From positions 62,001 to 126,000 of the forward strand of contig DF237073.1 of NCBI GenBank assembly GCA_000708835.1: 64,000 bases of DNA. Direction: 5' to 3'. Under the pieces are notes generated by a model, which was given only the letters and a program-made list of their open reading frames with translations, ran no database searches and was not told the DNA's origin. Below are positions 23,801-33,632 of the stretch, piece by piece. A program made the translations under genes and the position numbers. Every line of letters starts with the position of its first letter. Positions within the stretch are counted from its first letter, which is position 1. Origin of the DNA: Klebsormidium nitens. Taxonomy: Eukaryota > Streptophyta > Klebsormidiophyceae > Klebsormidiales > Klebsormidiaceae.

Positions 23801-25819
23801 GCTCTTCGCTTTCTCAGTCGCTCGGATGTTGGCTGCAGCCGCGTCAGGATTGCAGAGCCTAGATACCGCCACGCAACACTCCTCTCCAGTATTTGATGTT
23901 CTCTCCGGCTTGTGCGCTTCGTCAATCTTCGAGCTCTCGACTTCGGGGTAAAACCTTGGTACGTTGTTGGGGACCTTGTATCGCTCTCCATCCTTTTTCT
24001 TTTCTCGACAACTGACGCTCGAAGCCACGTGCCCGCAGATGAGCTCCGCCGCCCGCGTCTCCCGTGCTGACGTGGCAATCAGCAACACTGGCTCCATTGA
24101 AGACACCGCTCGCCAGCTAGATCTCGCGTGGCGACTCCTCGGGGAGCGCTTTCACACCTCCCCGGCGGGGCAGAGCTCCGGAAGTGTGAATGCGCCCATG
24201 TGGGCCCGGTGGTCGGGGCTGATGGACCGGCTAGAAGTCGGGCCGAGCGTGGCGGAGAAATGGTGGGCGGTAGTCCGGGAGAAGTACTCGGAGGAAGGCA
24301 GGTTCTACCACACCATGGAGCACGTGCGAGAGCTCTACCGCCTGTGTCACACGTGAGTAGAGCCTCTAGTCCGCTTTGTGAAGGCGAACGGGTGAACCTG
24401 TTTTGAGTGTACGGCAGCTGGCTCAGGGGTCGACCGTTGAAGCCCCGACTGAGGAAGCTTACATGACGGGCAAAAGGGGTGTCCGGGGTAGGAAGGTGCC
24501 GTGCTAGTCTAGAAACAGACTATCAGGACGCATCATGCTGAGAGCGCCACGGACGTCACAGTTGCCAGTACGTGCGCACTTGATTCAGCCAGAGGGACCT
24601 ATCTTTTGTCTCGTCACCCTTCAGTAAAGCAAACTTAAGAATGCGGACCTGGAACATCGAACTGAACGACCAAAGAAATTCTGCTGCTAATTCCAGCCAG
24701 ATCGTTCCCGTTGTACCTTTCGGCTCGACCAGGTTCTACCCCCAGTAAAGACGCGTCCGTCACCAGGCCCCTTCGGCGTAAAGGAAGTGTGCACACCACT
24801 CTGGTAGTCGCTGTTTTCGGTGTTACGTACCCGTTCCCGCAATCACAGCGGCGCTGCTCCTGCTACCTGTCAGTCGCGGCAAAGCTCTTTCTTCGACGCC
24901 CTCTTCAGGCTGCCGGAGCGGACCTTTTTCTTTTCAAATTTCAGCCGCCGCTGAGCTTTCGACACTGCAGCCCTCGACTCCCACTCTAGTTCTTTCATCC
25001 CTCCAGGTACGCCCACTTCCTTGCCGACCTGCCCGCCGTCCACCTGGCCATCTTCTTCCATGACGTCATCTACGACCCGCGGTGCGCGCGCAAGGGCGGC
25101 AACGAGGCCGACAGCGCGGCGCTCTTCCTGGAGTTCGCGCGCGAGGCGGGCCTTGCTCAGGAGTTGGTCGACAAAGTGGAGGACTTTATCCTAGCTACCG
25201 CGAGTCACCTGGCGGGCGACGCCGCCGGGGACAAGGCCTGGTTCCTGGACTTTGACCTGGCGGTGCTGGGAGCGGAGGAGGGGGCGTACATAAGATACGC
25301 GGACAACATTTGGAAGGTGAGAGTCATTTCAGCCCTCCCCATTGTGCGAGTATGAGTCTGAATGTTGTCGTATGGGGGCGGAGGACTACGCTTAATAGAA
25401 CGTTCACGCTTCGTTTATGGAATAAAGCGTCCAAGATCGTTCAAGTGCTTCGGTCAGAAGGCTTACTGAAGAAGTCGAATGAAGTCGACGCCTTTTGGCA
25501 GAGTCGTACTTGCAATCCACTGAGTTTCCCACAAGACTTCACATCTGGACGTTGTGAGGTTTGCTGATACTCACCGCTCTGGCCGAAAGTGGCGGTGAAC
25601 AGAAGCCTGAAGGATTTAAGTGGGGCGCTTTTGCAGGAGTACCGGCATGTCCCGGAGGAGCAGTACAGACAAGGGCGGACGGCAGTGTTGCGGTCGTTTC
25701 TAGACAGCGGCAATCTTTTCAGGACGGATGCATTGAAAGAGGCTTTGCAGAATCAAGCAGAGCGGAATATCACTGCAGAGATCGTGGGTCTAAGGACTAC
25801 TAACGTCAACTTGACGTGA
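20848..25819 (+). CDS. CoA synthase fusion: PPAT, dephospho-CoA kinase and HD phosphohydrolase domains
   Basis: Exons 20848-21405, 21801-22123, 22580-22833, 23358-23659, 24039-24352, 25007-25316 and 25637-25819 give 747 residues, phase-checked. An N-terminal extension of about 135 residues precedes a phosphopantetheine adenylyltransferase domain with GGTFDRLHAGHE (HxGH active site) and LIEPYSFRVSQL. Next is dephospho-CoA kinase with P-loop GLTGGIASGKSS (about 319-330), DCDALGH, and the closing ADVAISNTGSIEDT helix. These do the last two steps of CoA synthesis. The protein runs straight on into an HD-superfamily domain: RFYHTMEHV, FFHDVIYD, NEADSAALF, SHLAGD, FLDFDLAVLG, EYRHVP. The metal-binding His and Asp are kept. 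The HD substrate is unknown. Animal COASY is a PPAT-DPCK fusion; plants usually keep the two apart. Alternative start ATGs lie at 21017 and 21127. Confidence 0.88.
23251..23440 (+). repeat. intronic copy of the start of CoA synthase exon 4
   Basis: 23251-23340 repeats 23351-23440 at exactly 100-bp offset. Both contain GCAGACGGCACGATC, GCCCT..GAGCCA, TTCGGCGA or TTTGGCGA, CCCGCCC and ACGGCTCAC. The upstream copy has its own AG acceptor (TTTAGCAG) but has lost codons and frame, so it is a non-coding copy of the real acceptor plus exon start. Confidence 0.9.
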
Positions 25820-26993
25820 GCTGCACTTCGAGTTCCATACAGAGACAAATTAGCATTTTTCTAATGATGGCTACTTTTCGTAGACCCAAGCTGAAGCTGC
25901 CCTGTCGTCAGCAACCCAAAGGAGTACGCATCAGGACTGGCGCACTCTAATTATTGTATACGCTTGCCATCCTTGTGCAAGGGCGCTCTCTTCGTCTTGG
26001 TTGCTTGAGGTCAATCAATGCAGATGTTCGGGATCAAAAGGCTAGCGTGCTCCAAGTCAGAAGCATCTTAGCACATCAAAGTATTACGCGTAGCGTTGTT
26101 CAGCTCATCGATGAAAATGCGCCGCCCGACCGACAGCACACTATGCTACCCTGACAACATCTTGGACGTCCAAATGGGCTGGTCAGTCAGACACCTAAAC
26201 GATCACAATGGTGATGGGCCTGTGCGCATGGATATCCGATGAACGTTACGCTCTGGAAACCATCGGGACCGTGCAATTGATCGACATCATGGCCTGTAGA
26301 TTGATGGGCTTGTGGCGGATGCAGATTGGATCCGAGTCATGCGTGTACTATGATGCAAAGAGAAAGCTGCAACCGCGCGGTCACTGCCGTTGGTTTTCAT
26401 AATCAAGCAAGAACAGACTATCTAATTGCATGCGTCGCTTCCAGAGGCCGCTTATATATGCTCAGTGCGCATGCATAGGCTCTCTTCTGCTACATAATGC
26501 GATCCTTTGCATGAGCTGGCAACTGACAACACGAATTCTGCTTCCTGCAAAGACAACAGAACCTAATCAGCACAAATTGTGGCCGGTACAACGAAGCAAA
26601 GCACTTCACATGGAACACGTTGTTTTGGTGACAGGATGATCCCGAATATTCGAGAAAGCACGTCGAAACTCTTTGATACATTGGTATTGGCGTCTCTGTT
26701 TGTAGAGACTGTTCCTTTCTCAGTGCCACGTCAGAATAATGAGATGCAATCAGAAAGCTTGAAAGGCAAGGCTTCGTATGGGAGGCTCAACCTCTATAGA
26801 GGGAAGCGATCAAGTAGTAAGCTGCCAAAGAAGGAATATAAGATCGACCGTCACCAGAGACGGAAATCAGCTCCGACCAAAAGGCTTTTGATTGGGCTCC
26901 CGTTGAATGAGACGTCAACTTCAGCTTTTCAAAGATCATGAAAGACCTTGAATGATTCAACAGGACAGGTTACCTGCGTCCAGGGATGCCGTT
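25820..26993. other. convergent intergenic region
   Basis: Between the 3' ends of the CoA synthase and MYND genes. Open frames at 26208-26402 and 26579-26941 have no recognisable domains or splice partners. I see nothing else supportable. Confidence 0.45.
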
Positions 26994-28689
26994 TCAGTGG
27001 CATAGCTCTCTGTGGCTTTCTCTCCATGCCCGCCTCTGACAATCTGCAAGTGAAAATCAAAGTTCGAATGCATCGTTTGCTCTTTTCAGGTGCTATTTCG
27101 GTGCAGACGGAGGGGTTTCATTTGTTCGACCTTAGGCGGCACAAGCAGAGAGTCTTAGTATAGTCGTGATTGATCATGGACGTGAGAATTTCGGACTTCG
27201 AATTGTTTACAGATTCAAGTTTGTCTCAAATCAATGGCAGATGGTTAAAACTCGATTCAAATAACTTCTTCGATTAGCGTTGCATCCAACAGTCCCAAGT
27301 GATCTGAGACCAGCACCGATCACATGCTTACTCGAGCGCTTGCAGAGAATCTTGAAAGCGTTGCATGAGTTGACGCATTGTGCCAACCCTCTCACCTTTG
27401 CTGCAGTAGACGGCGATCCTGCACTTTGAACAAACCTGGAACGTTCCCCCTTCCGACTCAACGTTGCGACAACTCGCTTCAGAGCACTTTCGACTTTCCA
27501 GTCGTGGCCTCAGCAACAAGTTTGAGCACCATGGGTGCCCCTTGGCAGCCTCTGATGTGTCTCTCAGCCCTGCGGTCTGCTTCTTCTTCGGCTCCTCGAC
27601 GTACTTGAAGCCGCAGACATCCTCGGACAGCGCTGAGAACATCCTGCGCAGCTGGACCGCCCTGCGTACTGCAGCCTCGTCAGCTTTGAAGAGGCTGTAT
27701 ATCACGTCCACCGCGGGCGCTTCCGGGTCGTACTCAAACTCTTTCACCTGCTTCAAGCATCGGAGCACCATGAAGAAGGCTTGACAGCGGATCCACTCTT
27801 CTATTTCTCGACCACAGGTAGCCAATGCGAGGAGGGTTGACCAGATGGAAGGGTATTCTGAGAGAAATTTGTGATCCGGGTCTATGTCAAAGGTCAGAAA
27901 TAGGATCCTGGCTGCGAGCACTATCTGCTTCTTAGTCTTGGAGTCAGCCATGGCGTGCTCCACAAGCTCGTAAAGACTAGTGCTTCTCAAAGCACTCAAA
28001 TCCGCTCTCGTAGTCTGCACGGCGTTGCTGATGATCAAGAGGGAAGTAAAGGATGCCTCAATTTCTGCTATTTCAACCTCGTCTCTGATACTGAGAGCAA
28101 ATTGCAGCACCTCCTTCAGGAATTTAGTATCTTCTGCGAGTCTACCAAGGCAGCCCTGGGACCAGGGGACGAATGCTCCAAATAATCTCAGCACTGCCAT
28201 CCTCGTATCCTTCTTGAATCCTGGGGAGCGATGCCCTAAACCGGCTGGATTTGCAAAAAACAGAGCTCTGAAAACGGTCTCTATGTCTGGAAACTCCCTG
28301 AGAATGAAGGCCACGCAGCGGGCATCCCGGGCGAGGAAAGCTAAGCAGTCAGCATAGATTTTGGCTTTGTTGATCGTGTTCTTTTTCTTTGTTGTGGAGC
28401 TGAAAGAAATGTCTTTCTCAGGTGCAGTACATGCCCACTTCCCTGCAGCTACTTCTCTCATGCCCAAAGCGATTTCCTTTATAATTCCGTGTTCCAGCGA
28501 GTAGGCGACGCGGTTCTTCAAAGCGTGATCGTCGTTCCGGCAGAATAGGAGGCATTCTCTGAGGCGGTTGATCGCAATCGCCCTTTTATTTGCATCAACG
28601 GAAGTTGCTGATTTGAGTATGTCGTTTAACAAGCCGCAGGAGTCCGGCTCCATGATTCCTGCGCTTTCCAGGATCCTGGCAAAACGCAT
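26994..28689 (-). CDS. MYND zinc-finger protein, 2 exons
   Basis: Exons 28689-27396 and 27043-26994 give 447 residues, phase-checked. Roughly the first 390 residues are helical and look like ARM/HEAT-type repeats (for example AVLRLFGAFVPW, IVLAARILFLTF, CQAFFMVLRCLKQV). The extreme C-terminus is a MYND finger, CSEASCRNVESEGGTFQVC then SKCRIAVYCSK. It is completed only by the 50-bp second exon, DCQRRAWRESHRELCH. Without that exon the zinc site would be incomplete. MYND domains bind proline-containing partner peptides. This one lacks a SET domain, so it is probably an adaptor rather than a methyltransferase. The partner is unknown. Confidence 0.82.
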
Positions 28690-30149
28690 CTCGCTGGCCT
28701 TTTACTTCCTTTGACGATGGTTTTGCTGATGAAGCCATCTTTGACGTCACCACCAGGACATGGCTTCTAAGTTGGCTTCCCATTCTGCTTTTGCAACGTC
28801 CTTCCGATTTCTGCCGCTCTTCACAAGCCACTTCAAGCTTCCTCCTACAGATCTCGCTCTCACTTTTCCTTCACTGCATCGCTTTCACGGGCTTTCGCTG
28901 CAGACGCAAGCCTTCTCTACTGCAGACGCAAGCCTTCTTCAAATATGCTTTTGCAAGTCTAAAGCGAAGCAGCCGTGACGTGAGTAGCTTGTGATGAAAC
29001 AGAAAATTGCGTTTCGGGCAAGAGTCGAGGATGTTTTTTGATCAGGACTCGGGTTCCTTGCAGCTGTCAAATCAGAGGGTACCGTTTTGAACAAGAGTCT
29101 TAGCTAAGCTTTTTCGGTACCAATACCCACCAATACCTTAACAAATACGCTTCAGGCACAGTAGTTCCCGCGTACGCGCTTACGTCCCCCTCTATGTGTT
29201 GCAACTTCCGATCCGTACAGGCCTAGGTGGCTGATTGACAGGTGTTCCTATCCATGATCGACCGTCGGGAAGTTTGAACTTGCTCTGCCTCCGCGCTTCG
29301 TCAAGGCATGCACGAGGATGGAGATTTCGAAGCCGCATGAGAGCGAAACTGCTCAGGCCTGATTGAACGAAGCTGGGCTATGTAGTTAGTTTATGACCGG
29401 TTTGAAAAGTCGCTGTCAATGTCGTGTTTGATAGCAACAGGGGACCCATAAGTCCTTATAAATCTGACCGAGCTAACACGTGCTCTCTCACACCATCTGT
29501 CGTATAGCCGTCTCTTGCTTTTGCAAAGGGCACGGGCCACTACAGCAGATAACATCTGCCTTATGATGATCGATGTTCAAGCGCTGCAGCTCAAAGTGCT
29601 GCGGGCCTCAGTACCTATGACGGAGTCTTTGAAGGTACATGCATAACATGGCTAGATATCCAATCGACCTCTTGCGTTGCATAAGTAAATATATGCAAGA
29701 GGTTGGGATGAGCTCGCCTTATCTGCCAGAACACGATAAAGATGAGTCTCATTCAAGTCCGACTAAACCTTCGTTTATTGAATCGCACAAGCGATGCATC
29801 TACACATTAGCTGAGCTCTTCAACGTCCGCCTCTCGAGTACCGGCTCACACATCACCTAGCTCAATAATTGCGAAGGCTAGGTCGGCTTGAACCCCATAC
29901 GATGCACATGTTTTGAGCTATAACTGAGGACATCTTTGTCTTGGCTGATTGACGATGACGATGCAATGAACAACTGCAGGCCTGAGGCGTGCTTCAGCCT
30001 CAGCAAGTACTGGTATGCTGAACATCCAAAGAGAAGGCCTGTAGCTCGAGCTCATCAAACACACGGATCAACATTTAGTGCCGTGCGGACGGAATCTATG
30101 CAGAACGTGCATGTCAGTAGGAGGGGATTAAAAACTATGCAGTCCTCCT
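28690..30149. other. intergenic region
   Basis: From the MYND gene's 5' end to the 3' end of the AP-2 sigma gene. Must contain the MYND promoter. A 72-codon frame at 28760-28978 has no support. I see no other gene. Confidence 0.45.
28898..28940. repeat. short tandem duplication
   Basis: CTGCAGACGCAAGCCTTCT occurs twice in a row with a period of about 22 bp, upstream of the MYND gene. Confidence 0.85.
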
Positions 30150-32710
30150 TTAGTCCATTTTGTCAATCTCGGCCATCCGCTCGATAATTGCCTGCATTGA
30201 AAAGGGACTCGTCTCAAATCGCCAAAGCAGACGTCAGAAAGAGAGGTTTGATCCAAACAAATGCATATCCCTGAAAGGAGCAGAGCTGAACCTCAAAAAA
30301 CCATGGCCTAAAAACCACTCAAGGCTGCAGGACAATCTACGGAGGACAGCTGACTGTGAGCCGCTCAACCTGGACATACTTACACATTGACATAGGTATG
30401 ACAATTCAGCAGATGGGAGCGCCGCTCTCCAAATTGGGAGACCTAAGGCTACAAGATCGATACAACAAAAGGGATCAAGGGTGACTGTCACCTTTTTACT
30501 TGTTTCTTGCAGCTCGCCCGCCAGAACAAATTCGTCCAGAATCAAATACACCTGCAATCGGACAGCAGTCGAGCTTCACAGATCAACTGAGATCGCATCA
30601 GCAAGGAGGCAATCCTCATCGCTCAGCGTGAACTCGTTCACCGTTCATTCGAGACCAACAGAACAACATCTGGAAAATGTTTGTTAAGGCATCGCCAAAG
30701 AAATTTGAATACGAGACCCCCCTGGTCTTGTCATCCTCAATGGCCAATATACCACCAGAGTACACGATTCGACGTTTGTTGGTCGTCTACGTCACCCTCG
30801 CAGCGGACCGCGTGCATTCGCTGTTGGCTTTCGTACCGCGCCCCAACCGAAAGCATGGCAGATTTTGTGGATAAAGTTGCACGACCTAGAGGGGTCGAGC
30901 TTCGTGGTCTCTTTTCCAAGCTGTTCCAGCCTTCATTTCTGCCTCCGTGTATGCCTTTTCAGCAGCCACAAGCAGTTTAAAAAGCACGTATTAAGTAGAG
31001 CACTCATTAACCTTCTCGCCTGTTGGCTTCCCTCCAATAAACTTTTGTCGTAAAGCAGTGGACTGTGTGGACCATGCTCGAAGGCAAAGGCCTTCCAGCT
31101 TCAGCTTCTCAAGTTCAAGATACGCGAGAAGAACCTTTTCAAGGGCTAAGGATCACGAGAGACATCCCAATCAAACGTCCGAATGAGGCAAGGACCAAAA
31201 AAGTACAAGAGCTGCAATGCTTTGGTGTACCTTGTGGAAGTTGAAGACAAGGTCCAGCTCGCAGACGTTGCTGAAGAAGTGGTCCAGAATCTCGACAAAC
31301 AGATGTATGCTCTCCAGATACGCCAGCTCGTTGTCCGTCACGTCCACGCACATTGAGAAGAACAGGCCCGCATACCGCCGGTAGATCACCTTGTGCGTCC
31401 GAAACTGCGTGATGTAGTGCGAAACTCTGTGACAGCACTCAATGCGACGACACAAAACCAAGGACCAACGTGGTCCCCTTCTGCCCTAAGTTGTGAAGAG
31501 GGGATGGATGGCCCCTCCACAAGGACTATGGGGTCCTGAACTACAGACTGGAAACAGCACCAATAGATGATCTCAAGGACTAACACAATGGCAAAGAAAT
31601 CCAGAAGCTCGTGGTGCCTCTCGCTCTAGTATTTTCCCAGCCAGGATCAGCGACCATGAAAGAAACCAGGCAAAGGCAACTCCACCATCATCCCCAGAGC
31701 ATGGGGGGGTGCCAAATGGAAACTGCTAAAGGAAGTCAACCTCAAAACACAACCCAAATTCATGTAGGAGGACGCCTTGCACCAGAAGAAGACAATGACA
31801 TTGGCCGCCCATGCAGTGCCCCAGGACAGTCCTGGAGAGAACAGATTTGAAACAGTGTACTTCTGATAATGAAAGATGCTCAGCTAGGGCCGTGCAAGTA
31901 AGTGCCCCCTGAAAAAATCTTGACGACTTATGCTCTCCTTCTCAAGAACCTGCCACTCACCACCATCATAACAAACAACCAGCTGGTGCTGACGCATAAG
32001 TTCCCAATGCTTGATCAAAAACAAGGGATAAGGAGACTTGCCTCCAGAAAGTTGGTGTGCTTTGGGTCCCTGTTTACAACCAGCCTATGAACCTGCAGGT
32101 AAACAGAGAATCTCTCAACCTCCATGCCCTTAGCTGCTTCGAAAAGATCACCGGAAGATAACCCACTCTTAAATTCAACAGCCATCAACAATTCCTTGTG
32201 TGGCGTGCTTGTCAGAGCCCTGGTTCGCGTACAAAGCTTTTGAAGTTCCTGCAGCGATCGCCCACACTGAATTCCTCATACTTTGCCTTTTGGTTCTGGA
32301 GAAGCAGACTTCTTGAAGGCTCGATTCACAAACTGCTTGGCTCCATTGTGACAGGAAGCACTTACTTCTTTTTTACAGACAGTGACAGTTGCTGCAAGAC
32401 ACTGACCTCAAACTCCAGCTTGTGCTTCTCCTCGGTCTCCAGGGGCACATAGTATTTTGCCAGCCTGGTCTTACCCTGGCGGTTCTGAAGTAAAAGGAAC
32501 CGAATCTGGAAAAAGAACACCGAGTCAACAATCACAGTGCCTCCCTACTTTCACTTTAGCCCTGGGAAACAATCACATGGCATTTGTTTTGTAATTTAGA
32601 TGCGTTCAAAGCAAACAAGCAATCAAGATATACAATGAGGGCAATCGTGCAATTGATCTGGCAAAGTATTGCAAGAAGGAGGGAGCCATGAAAGGGTCAA
32701 TCCGCACCAT
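30150..32710 (-). CDS. AP2S1: AP-2 complex subunit sigma, 6 exons
   Basis: Exons 32710-32708 (ATG only, tentative), 32505-32407, 32092-32042, 31404-31231, 30551-30492 and 30191-30150 give 142 residues, the usual length of AP-2 sigma. The sequence is highly conserved: [90 protein letters not shown] and the end [13 protein letters not shown]. It forms the longin-fold small subunit of the clathrin adaptor at the plasma membrane and binds dileucine sorting signals. Exon 3 ends in a GC donor (GAG|GCAAGT at 32041). The first exon is inferred because the family starts MIRF, exon 2 begins directly with IRF, and ATG|GTGCGG at 32710 fits; another ATG could be used. Confidence 0.92.
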
Positions 32711-33632
32711 TCTGGCTGCTTCAGCTGCCCCCAAACTCTTTGTTCACCTGCTATTAGGGTTTGCAACGGCCTCTGTGCTTCTGTAACGGCCTTTGTGCTG
32801 CTCTGATGGGGGCCCACACTTTTGCAGACCTACTGATGAGATGGATGGGAGCCCTCAAATAGCCTGCAGCTCCCTACCGACCCTTGATTGGAGTCCGCCT
32901 GTTTTGATCCTTCCCCTGCTGCTGCTCTCGCACTTCTGATCCAGCATATCATCCTGCATGAGCTATTACTAAGACTTGTGTGTGTGTGTTAGGACGCTGT
33001 GCAAGCGCTGTGCGCGCTGGCTGCGCGCACCTTATTAACAACAAGTTCTCGCATGAGATATACGGTAGGCAGACTTTGGTAGGATTTATCTAGAAGTCTA
33101 GTATGAATTAAAGTATGGTTGAGCTATCGGTTTAATACATGGTTATTCGTGACAAAGAGACACCGGTGACCGGAGTACGCGAACCTCCGGTTCCCAACGG
33201 TTGGTAATACTGGTAGGTACCTATATGTAAGGATATTAAGTTACTGTCAGTAACGGCCGGGTCAGTACACCGGGCAACCTTATGATCTACCGAGTCCTAG
33301 AATTAAGGTGTTGTTAACTTGCATCAGGATACTTGTAAGTTGTAACCATACTAGAATCGTATACTTGAAATAATATATTGCGACAGACCGTGCAAGTTTT
33401 TGGACGCCACGCTCACAGTCAGGCTGGCGCTGCAGTGGGCTGCACTGCATTTGGCGGGAGGGGTGCATCATGCCAATGGCGGATCTTCTCAGACCTGTGT
33501 GACGTTGTTGAGCACGGTGATTAGCTTCGAGCTGGCATTGGGTTTTTGCTTCCTCGAATGCTGAACTGCGCATGGTTGACAAGCAGGTGTACGCGTATCT
33601 TATAGGTTGTGTGTGGGAAGCTTCTAGGCACA
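32711..33632. promoter_or_regulatory. divergent intergenic region with a compositionally odd AT-rich block
   Basis: Separates the AP-2 sigma and DCD-Kelch starts. From about 32990 to 33380 the sequence begins TGTTAGGACGCTGTGCAAGC after a GT run and has many short dyads and AT-rich runs, unlike flanking DNA. The opening resembles the TG start of a copia-type LTR, but I find no matching CA end or target duplication, so it is left unclassified. Confidence 0.35.

Noticed and set aside
23251-24078. 275-codon minus-strand open frame
   Set aside because: Antisense to the dephospho-CoA kinase exon, which has clear family motifs on the plus strand.
28760-28978. 72-codon frame starting MASKLASHS, transit-peptide-like
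   Set aside because: Contains a 22-bp tandem duplication, has no downstream exon, and lies in the MYND promoter region.
32985-33615. Solo copia-type LTR
   Set aside because: A TG start is visible, but I could not find a matching CA end or target-site duplication.
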